Assembly (NCBI GenBank): GCA_017525505.1
Contig: JAFXSR010000012.1
Coordinates: 186,001-250,000, forward strand
Source: Bacteroidales bacterium
Lineage (GTDB): Bacteria; Bacteroidota; Bacteroidia; Bacteroidales; WCHB1-69
Direction of reading: 5' to 3'
DNA: 64,000 nucleotides
A model generated the notes under the pieces. That model saw only the letters and a list, made by a program, of their open reading frames with translations, did not search any database and had not been told where the DNA came from. Shown here in pieces: positions 30,701 through 38,693 of this stretch. The first letter of the stretch is position 1, and each line of letters starts with the position of its first letter. Position numbers and translations under genes: made by a program.

Positions 30701-33700
30701 TTCAGTGGTGCCATATTCAATGTTCCACCCCGTAGCGGTACCCATTTCTGTCCAGGCCAAAGTAACTTCTGTCTCATCAACATTGGTAGCGTGCAGGTTG
30801 GTGGGGTGCATGCAGTCGGGTATTAACTCGACGGTCATATCATCAATGTACCATGAGGTCAGGTTGGAGGATGATTGTTGCCGGTATCTGAAAGCAATAC
30901 GGGTAGTGGACGGCAGGTTCAGGTCAGCAAGATTTGAGAAAGATTTGATAACCTGGGTGTAAGTGGTGTAGGTATAGGTGTCGGTAGGCACAAAGGTGGA
31001 GGTATCATACGGGTTGGTGATATAACCCAATTCCAGTACAGTATTATAATTGCTGCTGTATCGGTTGTTGTAGGCCCAGAAGGTCAGCATCAGGTCGCTG
31101 AGGTTTTCGTCAAATTGGGGCAAAGCGGTCACAATGTCACCAAAGGCAATCTCCAGTGCTTTCGAGCCGCCGTGGGCGATGCTGGCAGTGGGTTCGATGT
31201 GGGGGAAGGTATGGTTGTTTCTGGTGGCGGTTTGTGCTGAAACCCAGCATTCCGGATCGTCAACAGAGTTCTCGAAATTCTCGGTCCACGGTGTACCCGT
31301 CACAGATACACTTGTGCAGGAAGTGCGGAAAGTATAGTTGGCGGTTTGGGATATGCCGTCTTCAGCTCCGCAGTCACCATATATATATATGGTATAGGCT
31401 GTGTTTGCTGTCAGGTTGTTCAAATCGTATGAGTTGCCGCTGATGTTGCTCACAATGGTTCCGCTGCCAGGGGTGAAACCGGCAATGCCGTATTCAATGG
31501 TGTAAGTGTCAGCCTCACCTAACCAGTTGATGCTGGCACCATCGGTACTCACATTACTTGCCGTAATGTCGGAAGGTGCCGGGCAAGCCACGTCAGTTGT
31601 AAAACCAATAGTGATGGTGGCGTCGGTGCCTTCAACACCATCACAAACGGTGACCACATACACTTGATAAGCGGTTTCGGGAGCCAGCCCCGTCAATTCT
31701 ATCGTGGTGGCGGAAGCAGGTGCGGATGACCAGTTCTCTTCGTTGGCGGCTTTGTAATACACTGTCCATGCGGAGTGGTTCTCGTCGTTGTCGGTCCAGG
31801 AGATGGTGGCGGAGTGACCGAGCACATTGGTTGCTGTGACGCTGGTTGCCACAGGTGCGTTGCAGGCAGGAATGAGGGAGACGGTGAAATCGTCAAGATT
31901 CCAGGAAGCGGAAGCAGCGCTATTGGTGTAACGGAATGCGATTCTGCCATTGGTGGCCTGCACTCCGTTGAAATCGAAGGGTCCCATGTAGTTGCCGTTG
32001 CCGGTGGAACCGCTGCCTCCACGTGGACCAGGTTCGCCAGAATTAGCTACAAACACGAAACTGTTCACGGGATCGTTCATGTCTGTAACCACACCGATTT
32101 CCAAGGTTCCCGTTGTGGGATGAGGTACTGCGGTGGCCCAGAAACTGAGTCTGAGTGTATGGATATCGTTGCTGAATTCGGGCAAAACCAGCATGTTGCT
32201 GGAACCTTTGAGCTCTGCTGAATTGGAACCTGAGTGGCAGGACGGGGAATGACCGCAATACACAAAGGGACCATGGTAGCTGGCATCTGTCACAGGAGTG
32301 TCCCAACATACAAAAGGCTGTTCGCCGCTACCACTGTATCCTTCGAAATTCTCGGTCCATGGCTCGCTATCGGTAATGTCGATGGCAGCGCATGAGGTGT
32401 TGAAGGAATAGGCGGTGGAGAGCATGGAGGTGTCACCGTCATCGCACAAAGACTGTATTTGCACTGTATAGGTGGTAGCGGGTGCGAGGTTGGTCATGTA
32501 TAAGGTCTGGCCATATACCTCTTCGGTCTCGGTATTGGTGCCGTCGCTGTAGGTCACTAAGTAGCTGCCAAATTCATTAGGGCCTGTCCAGCTGAGGGTG
32601 GCTTCGCTGGTGGTGATGTCGGTGGCCGTGATATTGCCTGGGGCAAAACAGGATACGCAGGAAACTAAGAGTTCAAAACCTGCGGCAGCAGTTGAGCCAT
32701 CAGAATGAAAATGTATGGTCAGTGGTCCTGTGCTGGAGATGGCGTCGACAGTTTGACCATAGCCACAACTGTTGACTAATTGTGTTCCCTCTGTTCCTAC
32801 ACCATCATAAATGCGCAGGTAATCATAACATCCACTATAGCTGGGTTCTGATGAGTTTGTGCCGCTGATGGAAACAACGGTGTTTTCAGTAGCAGGATAT
32901 ATCACCAGGGTGCTGTTGCAGCTGTTGCTGTAGTCGCCATTAGGTCCACCGTTGTCGTAAATAACCATCCCACAGCTTGTTATTGTGTCGTTGCCTGTGG
33001 CAGACATGTTGTACTGTGAGTTGTTCAGGGTGATAGGGCCTACCCAAATGCTGGTGCCGTCGGCTCCGCAGTCGGCCTGCACATAGTAATCGTAAGTGGT
33101 TCCTTCGGTCAGGTTGCTGATATTGATGCTGTTGTCGTAGGCGATTTCCGTGAAGCCAGTGCCAAGAGTGAAACCGGCAGGACCATACTCAATGTTGTAG
33201 ATGCTGGAGGTACCATTGCCATTCCAGCTCAGCATGACTTCGGTTGTGGAAACAATGGTGGCATTGAAAGCGGTGGGTTTGGCACAAGTGATAAGGCCGT
33301 AGGTAAAAGTGGTTTTGGGCAGGAAGTTCCGCTGGCTTGCTGATATGTTTTCCGGACTACTGGAGTTATATCCTTGTACTGACGATCCGCTTACATTCTC
33401 TCCGTACCATGTGCTGGTGGCGTAGCTGCCAGTAGAGGTGCTGTATATCCCGATGAGAAGGTTCCCGCCATTGTAGGTGTAGGGTGAGGTGAACATAATC
33501 TCCATTTCTCCGTCAACGATGTTTAACGAACCTTGATAGACGATGGTGGCATTGTCGCTACCCACAAATGAGCTGAGGCTTGTCTCGGTGATTTCGGACA
33601 GGAATACTTGGAAATTGGCATTGCCCCATGATACGTTGGATTCCGAAGCATAGAAAGTCATGCTTATGATGGGGTCGTTGCTGGTGGCAATGGCCGTCAG

Positions 33701-33877
33701 TTCGGATGCGGGCATGACAAACTCCGCTTTCAGATAGGCATCGGCCCAATAACCGTGAACCGGGACGTATGCATTTGTGGCCGTGCCATTATGTACGGTC
33801 AGTGTCTGTTGCGCCGACAAGGGTAGAGAACTGAAACTTATCAGCAGGATTAGTAATAAAAAGTAGATTTTCTTCAT
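27704..33877 (-). CDS. Giant T9SS-secreted fibronectin-III/CUB mosaic protein (2057 aa)
   Basis: Signal peptide about 1-22 (MKKIYFLLLILLISFSSLPLSAQ). The recurrent beta-rich module is at about 24-195 (AYVPVHGYWADAYLKAEFVMP). Two CUB domains lie at about 289-409 and 1111-1229 (VIYDNGGPNGDYSNSCNSTL; DYLYVYDG). Several anchor-J-like modules (PWTENFEGYSGSGEQPFVCW) alternate with fibronectin III domains. One DSYGDGWN-type domain, here DNFGDGWNGA, is at about 1679-1779. Two fibronectin III domains precede the sorting domain (about 1980-2057, LMPNPADKYIDMNVN...KKFIKR). It is the first gene of the minus-strand array and is transcribed divergently from the C10 protease gene. Role inferred as a cell-surface adhesin or glycan/protein-binding scaffold; no catalytic residues recognised. 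Confidence 0.92.
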   Translation of the reverse strand: MKKIYFLLLILLISFSSLPLSAQQTLTVHNGTATNAYVPVHGYWADAYLKAEFVMPASELTAIATSNDPIISMTFYASESNVSWGNANFQVFLSEITETSLSSFVGSDNATIVYQGSLNIVDGEMEIMFTSPYTYNGGNLLIGIYSTSTGSYATSTWYGENVSGSSVQGYNSSSPENISASQRNFLPKTTFTYGLITCAKPTAFNATIVSTTEVMLSWNGNGTSSIYNIEYGPAGFTLGTGFTEIAYDNSINISNLTEGTTYDYYVQADCGADGTSIWVGPITLNNSQYNMSATGNDTITSCGMVIYDNGGPNGDYSNSCNSTLVIYPATENTVVSISGTNSSEPSYSGCYDYLRIYDGVGTEGTQLVNSCGYGQTVDAISSTGPLTIHFHSDGSTAAAGFELLVSCVSCFAPGNITATDITTSEATLSWTGPNEFGSYLVTYSDGTNTETEEVYGQTLYMTNLAPATTYTVQIQSLCDDGDTSMLSTAYSFNTSCAAIDITDSEPWTENFEGYSGSGEQPFVCWDTPVTDASYHGPFVYCGHSPSCHSGSNSAELKGSSNMLVLPEFSNDIHTLRLSFWATAVPHPTTGTLEIGVVTDMNDPVNSFVFVANSGEPGPRGGSGSTGNGNYMGPFDFNGVQATNGRIAFRYTNSAASASWNLDDFTVSLIPACNAPVATSVTATNVLGHSATISWTDNDENHSAWTVYYKAANEENWSSAPASATTIELTGLAPETAYQVYVVTVCDGVEGTDATITIGFTTDVACPAPSDITASNVSTDGASINWLGEADTYTIEYGIAGFTPGSGTIVSNISGNSYDLNNLTANTAYTIYIYGDCGAEDGISQTANYTFRTSCTSVSVTGTPWTENFENSVDDPECWVSAQTATRNNHTFPHIEPTASIAHGGSKALEIAFGDIVTALPQFDENLSDLMLTFWAYNNRYSSNYNTVLELGYITNPYDTSTFVPTDTYTYTTYTQVIKSFSNLADLNLPSTTRIAFRYRQQSSSNLTSWYIDDMTVELIPDCMHPTNLHATNVDETEVTLAWTEMGTATGWNIEYGTTEFTPGQSIGTEVFADANPYTIDNLIGGTAYHFYVQADCGSTWEGPFTVIPGQYVMNATGSDTLTTCGMVIYDNGGANGQYSNSCNSTLVLYPANPDAKLSLTGTATTESGWDYLYVYDGVGTDGDYIARYHGNNQVVNVLSTTGPLTVKFTSDASGQRDGFELIVQCVTCYPPTNFTASDVSLDEATISWSGNADEYGVYVILSDTTYYTTTDTFITLSNLMPSSSYHVFVRSLCGSDSSALSPAFNFSTSCGQITIDETTPWFEDFEGYPGAANTAVSVGACWATPETQVVDNGTSPFVYLGYANSAYSGLNTLEMKGGPTMVVLPEFSNDINTLRISMWGNTTASNASGAGTMALGYISDITNPATFVAIDTIPATAFNRTGTDAPHADFIGPYDFSGVTPQTGLRIALRLTGVNTTATSSTSWNLDDITVSLIPGCPSPVKTSVTATNVDGHNATISWVDHDATHDSWTVFYKANNETTWQSVVAGPTPSTDLNNLDPETAYEVYVITNCATPDQVADETNHIHFTTTIACPAPTGIAVSNVGMTSATVTWNGTAGSYIIEYGESGFTPGSGTTETVYSNTTVLTGLTSGTAYTVYVTADCGSIDGISSAATTNFSTSICDVADQCSYTFSLEDNFGDGWNGASITVQQNGITVATLGISSGYSATETVPLCDNESTSLIWHSGNFDSECSFSVTGPDGTEIYVTSGTPSGTLTTFTTNCNGSTPPSTCNVPTNVTIPSVTYNSADVNWVPAGNENAWNVQYKQASASNWSNSIPVTAATYHISGLATQTTYQVRVQANCGDATSEWTTPVNFTTPAAPADPCNAPTNLQVNNITQNSATMTWTSGGSETSWKVGYKLQNASQWQEATVNTTSYDMTGLTANSTYEVRVKAICAADNESDFITSNFTTSSVGIDNITLTNSISLMPNPADKYIDMNVNSNMNVKEAVVYNAFGQMIQTVQLTENHARIDLSNMAAGMYFVRVNGDNVSATKKFIKR

Positions 33878-34037
33878 ATTTTTGTATTTTTGGTTAATAT
33901 TGATGTTGATTGTTTTCTTTTGATTATTAATGGATTAAGCTGAGTTTCTTGTGATTCTGTCTTTGAAATGTTTTGTTTTTTCGGGTTGCGAAATATACAA
34001 AAAAAATATTTACCTTTGCAGCATAAAAAAAATAGAC
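33878..34037. promoter_or_regulatory. Divergent promoter region between the giant array and the C10 protease
   Basis: For the plus strand, TACCTTTG followed by CAG (34011-34018) with TTG at 33986-33988 forms a near-consensus promoter. The transcript would start only about 15-20 nt before the ATG at 34038. For the minus strand, TATATTTC (33997-33990) is a weaker -7-like box. The two overlap, so the two directions may compete. Confidence 0.6.
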
Positions 34038-35795
34038 ATGAATTTAAAAAAATTACTTTGTTTTTGCTTCCTGTTGTGCGTCATGTACGCGTACGGAACT
34101 CCCGTTGAACCCTCTGTTGCCAAGCAAGTGGCCTGTAACTTCTGGGTGGTCAACGCAGGAAAATCAACCTCCGTTGAGTTGGTGAATGTTACGGAACAGT
34201 ATGGTTTTCAAGAATTTTACATCTTTGTTCATCCACACGGGAAAGGCTATGTGATAGTGGCTGCCGACGATTGTGTGCAGCCCATCATCGGCTATTCGCT
34301 GAGCAGCAGTTTCGTGTTCCCTTTGCCAGCGCATGTGCGAGCTCATTTACAGGGCTATGAGGAAGAAATTGCTTACTATAAGTCAGCGGGCATACGTGCC
34401 ACAAGTGAGATTTCGGAGTTGTGGCAGCGTATGCGTAATGGCAGCTATTCGCCGAGAAACACCACTTCGGTGGCTCCTATGCTTGCCACCACTTGGAACC
34501 AGGGTACTTATTACAATGATTTGTGTCCAGATTCCGCTGGCGTTCGTGCGGTTACGGGCTGTGTGGCAACGTCAACAGCGCAGGTGATGAAGTTCTGGAA
34601 CTGGCCGGTTACGGGCACGGGTTCACATACGTACACCGCTGATACGCTCGAAAGTTTTGATTTCGGCACTTTAACTGCCAATTTCGGTGCTACAACATAT
34701 CAGTGGTCTCTGATGCCCAACGCATTGAACAGTTCAAGCACACCTGCGCAGATTAATGCAGTGGCCACTTTGATGTTTCATGTGGGAGTGGCTGTGGAAA
34801 TGAATTATGGTATAAGTTCGAGTGGCGCTTATACCAACTCATACGGCTATTCCGATTTGGCATGTTCTGAAAATGCGCTGAAAGATTATTTTGGCTATAA
34901 AAATACGTTGTATAGTGTTTATAAGGACCAAACTACCAGTGCCAACTGGGTGAATGTACTGACCGCTGAAATGGATGCCGGCAGACCGGTGTTAGAATCA
35001 GGTCGTGGTGGAGGCGGTCATGCCTTTGTTGTTGACGGCTACGATAATAATGGACTTTTCCATATCAATTGGGGCTGGGGTGGCACATACGATGGCTATT
35101 TTGCCCATGATGCCCTGAATCCAGGCGGGGGAGGAACAGGTAGTAGCAGTACCCATTCCTATAATGACGACCAGTCTTTGGTGGTAGGTATTGAGCCCAA
35201 TGGCGTTCTTCGTACCAATGTCAATTACCTGGCACTGCCTCAAGAAGGCGGTTCTGCCAGCTTTGTCGTGTCCAGCAATAACAATAGCAGCGTGAATTGG
35301 ACTGCCACTTCGAATCAGTCATGGTTGACGCTTTCTCCCTCTACTGGAGCAGGCTCGGGACAGGCTACCACGGTGAATGTGACCGCCACTGCCAATAATA
35401 CCGGGACTTCCCGTCAGGCCGTGGTCACCATTACGCAAGGTGCCCAGTCTGTAACGGTTACGGTGCACCAAAATGAGTGCGCTACTTCCGACATGTGCCA
35501 GATTACCGTGCAAATGGACGATAGCTATGGCGACGGATGGAATGGCTCTTACCTGACCTTGAGCTCGTCGTCAGGTTTTGTATATGGCACCGCAACCTTC
35601 AGTGGCGGAAATTCTGCCACTCAGCAGTTCAATGTTTGTCCCTCAGCGTTGATATTGAGCTGGACATCCGGCAGCCAATGGGATGATGAGTGTTCTTTTA
35701 CGGTTTTTGACGCATCCAATCAGGTGCTCCTTAGCGCTTCGGCACCTTTCGATAATAGTTATACCATCAATACTCCTTGCGCAGGAGGAACATAA
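34038..35795 (+). CDS. C10 (streptopain/periodontain-like) cysteine protease, ended early by an in-frame TAA
   Basis: The start is ATG at 34038, directly before MNLKKLLCFCFLLCVMYAYG, a signal peptide; the longer frame from 33951 would span the promoter. Residues about 21-140 resemble the C10 propeptide/inhibitor domain. The peptidase domain has the catalytic Cys175 in TGCVATSTAQVMKFW and His328 in GGHAFVVDGYDNNG, followed by FHINWGWGG (Asn344, Trp345). A BACON-type domain follows at about 394-485 and a DSYGDGWN domain at about 490-583. Translation stops at TAA 35793-35795, but the same frame continues as PPTTCEVTTFPWTE into the downstream half, so the original protein was about 1266 residues and ended in a sorting domain. 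As written the product keeps its catalytic domain but lacks the T9SS signal and would probably stay periplasmic. By family it is an exported protein-degrading enzyme. A sequencing error at 35793 cannot be excluded. Confidence 0.85.
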   Translation: MNLKKLLCFCFLLCVMYAYGTPVEPSVAKQVACNFWVVNAGKSTSVELVNVTEQYGFQEFYIFVHPHGKGYVIVAADDCVQPIIGYSLSSSFVFPLPAHVRAHLQGYEEEIAYYKSAGIRATSEISELWQRMRNGSYSPRNTTSVAPMLATTWNQGTYYNDLCPDSAGVRAVTGCVATSTAQVMKFWNWPVTGTGSHTYTADTLESFDFGTLTANFGATTYQWSLMPNALNSSSTPAQINAVATLMFHVGVAVEMNYGISSSGAYTNSYGYSDLACSENALKDYFGYKNTLYSVYKDQTTSANWVNVLTAEMDAGRPVLESGRGGGGHAFVVDGYDNNGLFHINWGWGGTYDGYFAHDALNPGGGGTGSSSTHSYNDDQSLVVGIEPNGVLRTNVNYLALPQEGGSASFVVSSNNNSSVNWTATSNQSWLTLSPSTGAGSGQATTVNVTATANNTGTSRQAVVTITQGAQSVTVTVHQNECATSDMCQITVQMDDSYGDGWNGSYLTLSSSSGFVYGTATFSGGNSATQQFNVCPSALILSWTSGSQWDDECSFTVFDASNQVLLSASAPFDNSYTINTPCAGGT

Positions 35796-35813
35796 CCTCC
35801 CACTACTTGTGAG

Positions 35814-37838
35814 GTGACCACTTTCCCTTGGACCGAAAGTTTTGAGGGCAGTTTGGATTGCTGGTCTGTCATCGATGCGGATGGTGATGGAAATGTGTGG
35901 GGACGTACAACGTCTTCGCCGTATGAAGGAAGCTATGCCCTGTATTCATTTTCGTATGATAATGATAACGAGGTGGCTTTGAATGCGGAAAATTATCTGG
36001 TTTCTCCGCAAATCACTTTGCCGGCTACAGGAACCTATCAGCTTGTTTTTTATGCGCGTTGCGCCAATGACAATTATCCTGACTCTTTGTGGGTGAAATT
36101 GTCCACCACGGGAAACACTAATGCGTCAGCATTCAATACCATATTGATGCAGAAGACGGTGGTCCCTGCAGCTTATCAGCAATATACCATAAATTTGTCG
36201 GACTACAATGGACAAAGTTTCTATCTGGCTTTTGTACATGATTCCTACGATGGTTATTATCTCTTGCTGGACAATGTCTCCATTGTGAACAGTTCTATGT
36301 CATATACGATTACAGCCACTTCCGCCAATACTGCTATGGGCACGGTGACAGGTGGCGGAACTTATACTTCGGGTGCAGAGGTCGTTTTGGTGGCAACAGC
36401 TAATGCGGGCTATCGATTCACAGGGTGGGGTGATGGGAATACCGTTAACCCGTATTCTTTTTCCGCAACGGCGAATGCTTCTTATACCGCTTATTTTGCC
36501 GATTTGGGTACGGAAGAGCTGCATTATGATAATGGTACGCTTGCGAACAGCATGGGCGCGGGAGGCACTTTGTACTGGGCTGTGAGATTCCCCGCTGATG
36601 TGTTGTCATCTTACACAACATTGTCCTCTGTACGTCTTTGGGATTTGTATGCAGGCTCATACCATGTCAGTGTTTGCCAAGGAGGTACAAACGCTCCTGG
36701 CGCATTGCTGGCTTCACAAACGTTTAGCTTGAATGGAACGGGCACATGGTTTGAAGCAACGTTTTCATCCCCGTTAACCATCGATCCCACCCAAGCGCTC
36801 TGGATTGTATTGTACAACACAGGAGTGGACTACCCCGCTGCGGCAAGCACGTATGCCGGCAACCCTGACGGCTCTTGGGTGTCGTTGAATGGCAATGATT
36901 GGAATTCAATCTGTAGCTATGGCTATGATTTAACTTGGATGGTTCGTCCGGTGCTTTCCTCTGGCTCAACACCACAGACTTACACTATTACTGCGGTATC
37001 TGCAAATACTTCCATGGGTGATGTTATTGGAGGAGGTTCATATCCCGCAGGCACCACGGTTCAGCTTATGGCAAACGCTTATCAGGGTTATGAGTTCGTT
37101 AACTGGCAAGATGGCAATACCAGCAATCCAAGAATCATCACCGTGACAGGCAATGCGACATATACCGCCAATTTCCAGTCAACAGCAGTTCCCAACTATA
37201 CCATCACAGCGACATCTGCCAACAATGCTATGGGCACTGTTACAGGTGGTGGTACTTATCCCGCCGATACCACAGTACAGCTTGTCGCAAATCCTGCGGC
37301 AAACCACCATTTTGTCAGCTGGAATGATGGTAACACCAGCAACCCTCGTTATATTACTGTGACAGAAAATGCCACCTATATCGCCACTTTCGCCATCGAT
37401 CAGTATCAGATTGATGTCCTTAGCAGTGATGACGCTATGGGGACGGTGACTGGTGGAGGCCTGTGTAATTATGGTTCAGTGGTCCAAATTCAAGCCTATC
37501 CGTCTGCAGGTTATGAATTTGTATATTGGAATGATGGGAACACAGACAACCCGAGAGATATCACGGTAACAGGAAATGCGACTTATGTGGCAAATTTCCA
37601 ACCCACAGTGGGAATTGATGATAACAATTTGTCCGCTGTCAGTGTATATAGCCATGACCATCAGATTGTGGTTTGCCATGCAGAGGGTGAGTGTATAGAG
37701 ATATACGATGTGCTGGGGAAACGTATCGCATACGATGCCATGAACACGCGGGAAATGCGACAGTTCACCATTTCTACCAAGGGTGTTTATTTGGTACGTG
37801 TGGGTGATAGTTATTTCAAGAAAGTGATTGTAAAATAA
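35814..37838 (+). CDS. Detached C-terminal half of the C10 protease precursor (cleaved adhesin, InlB-like repeats, sorting domain)
   Basis: This region is in the same frame as the upstream protease, separated only by the TAA at 35793. The first possible initiator is GTG at 35814, but there is no signal peptide, so on its own it could not be exported. It begins with a cleaved-adhesin domain (FPWTESFEGSLDCWSVIDAD ... LLLDNVSI). Four InlB-like repeats follow (AMGTVTGGGTY; YRFTGWGDGNTVNPY and similar), with a jelly-roll-like stretch between the first and second. The end is a divergent T9SS type A sorting domain (IEIYDVLGKRIAYDA ... GVYLVRVGDSYFKKVIVK). I read it as the C-terminal half of one split gene (pseudogene remnant, recoding, or sequence error), not as a separate gene. 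Confidence 0.75.
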   Translation: MTTFPWTESFEGSLDCWSVIDADGDGNVWGRTTSSPYEGSYALYSFSYDNDNEVALNAENYLVSPQITLPATGTYQLVFYARCANDNYPDSLWVKLSTTGNTNASAFNTILMQKTVVPAAYQQYTINLSDYNGQSFYLAFVHDSYDGYYLLLDNVSIVNSSMSYTITATSANTAMGTVTGGGTYTSGAEVVLVATANAGYRFTGWGDGNTVNPYSFSATANASYTAYFADLGTEELHYDNGTLANSMGAGGTLYWAVRFPADVLSSYTTLSSVRLWDLYAGSYHVSVCQGGTNAPGALLASQTFSLNGTGTWFEATFSSPLTIDPTQALWIVLYNTGVDYPAAASTYAGNPDGSWVSLNGNDWNSICSYGYDLTWMVRPVLSSGSTPQTYTITAVSANTSMGDVIGGGSYPAGTTVQLMANAYQGYEFVNWQDGNTSNPRIITVTGNATYTANFQSTAVPNYTITATSANNAMGTVTGGGTYPADTTVQLVANPAANHHFVSWNDGNTSNPRYITVTENATYIATFAIDQYQIDVLSSDDAMGTVTGGGLCNYGSVVQIQAYPSAGYEFVYWNDGNTDNPRDITVTGNATYVANFQPTVGIDDNNLSAVSVYSHDHQIVVCHAEGECIEIYDVLGKRIAYDAMNTREMRQFTISTKGVYLVRVGDSYFKKVIVK

Positions 37839-37845
37839 AAAAAAA

Positions 37846-37876
37846 AGAGACGCGCATTAGAGCGTCTCTTTTTTTA
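37846..37876. terminator. Bidirectional terminator between the protease gene and tpiA
   Basis: AGAGACGC (37846-37853) pairs with GCGTCTCT (37862-37869). The hairpin has an A run on its left and a T run on its right, so it can end the plus-strand protease transcript and the minus-strand tpiA transcript. Confidence 0.8.
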
Positions 37877-37899
37877 TGTCAACTATCAATTGTCAACCG

Positions 37900-38682
37900 T
37901 TAATTCTCTTTCAGCACGTTTTCACCGGCACCGATGATGGCGCAGAAATCTTCGGCTTTCAGAGAAGCACCGCCAATCAGCCCTCCGTCAACATCTTCCT
38001 GCATGAACAGGTCGGCGGCGTTTTTCGGGTTGCAGCTTCCGCCATACAATATGTAGGTGTTATAGGCCATTTCGGTGCCGTATTTTTTCTCCACCAGCGA
38101 GCGGATGAAAGCGTGCATCTCCTCGGCCTGGGCAGGCGTGGCGGTCTCACCGGTGCCAATGGCCCAAACGGGTTCGTAGGCGATTATCACTCTCTCGAAT
38201 TCTGAGGCCTGTAAGTGAAACAGCGACTCTTCAATTTGTTGCTGTACCACCTGGGTGTGTTTGCCTGCCTTGCGCTCTTTCAGCAACTCTCCGCAGCAAA
38301 CGATGGGAACTACGTCGTTCTTCAGCAAGAGGTCGATTTTCTGTGCGATAACAGCATTGGTCTCGCCAAAGTATTTTCTTCTTTCTGAATGCCCCACGAT
38401 GCAGAATTCCACGCCCATGGAAGCCAACATCTCGGCAGATACCTCGCCAGTGTATGCGCCGCTTTCGTGTTCGCTGCAGTTTTGTGCGCCGGCATAAAAC
38501 TGGCTGTCTTCCTCCTCGGCAATGTCGGTAATCAGTTCCATATAGACAAAAGGCGGACAAAGTATAACCTCGGTCTGCAGTTTGCGATCTTTCAGATTGT
38601 TCTGAATATCCAAAATCAAATCCTGCGCATCATCGAAGGATTTGTTCATTTTCCAGTTTCCAACTACTAATTTCGGTTTCAT
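37900..38682 (-). CDS. tpiA: Triosephosphate isomerase
   Basis: Interconverts dihydroxyacetone phosphate and glyceraldehyde 3-phosphate in cytosolic glycolysis and gluconeogenesis. The start is the ATG at 38682, giving MKPKLVVGNWKMN, the usual N-terminus; the upstream frame to 38736 would overlap mreD. The catalytic residues are visible: Lys11 in GNWKMN, His98 in CIVGHSERRKYFGET and Glu170 in AYEPVWAIGTG. The phosphate loop GGSCNPKNA and the final GGASL are present. The 260-aa length is normal. It lies 11 bp after mreD and is probably co-transcribed with mreCD. Confidence 0.97.
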   Translation of the reverse strand: MKPKLVVGNWKMNKSFDDAQDLILDIQNNLKDRKLQTEVILCPPFVYMELITDIAEEEDSQFYAGAQNCSEHESGAYTGEVSAEMLASMGVEFCIVGHSERRKYFGETNAVIAQKIDLLLKNDVVPIVCCGELLKERKAGKHTQVVQQQIEESLFHLQASEFERVIIAYEPVWAIGTGETATPAQAEEMHAFIRSLVEKKYGTEMAYNTYILYGGSCNPKNAADLFMQEDVDGGLIGGASLKAEDFCAIIGAGENVLKEN

Positions 38683-38693
38683 AGGTTTCAATA

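Noticed and set aside
33951..34037. Upstream in-frame extension of the C10 protease to 33951
   Set aside because: It would include the promoter box, and the ATG at 34038 starts exactly at a proper signal peptide.
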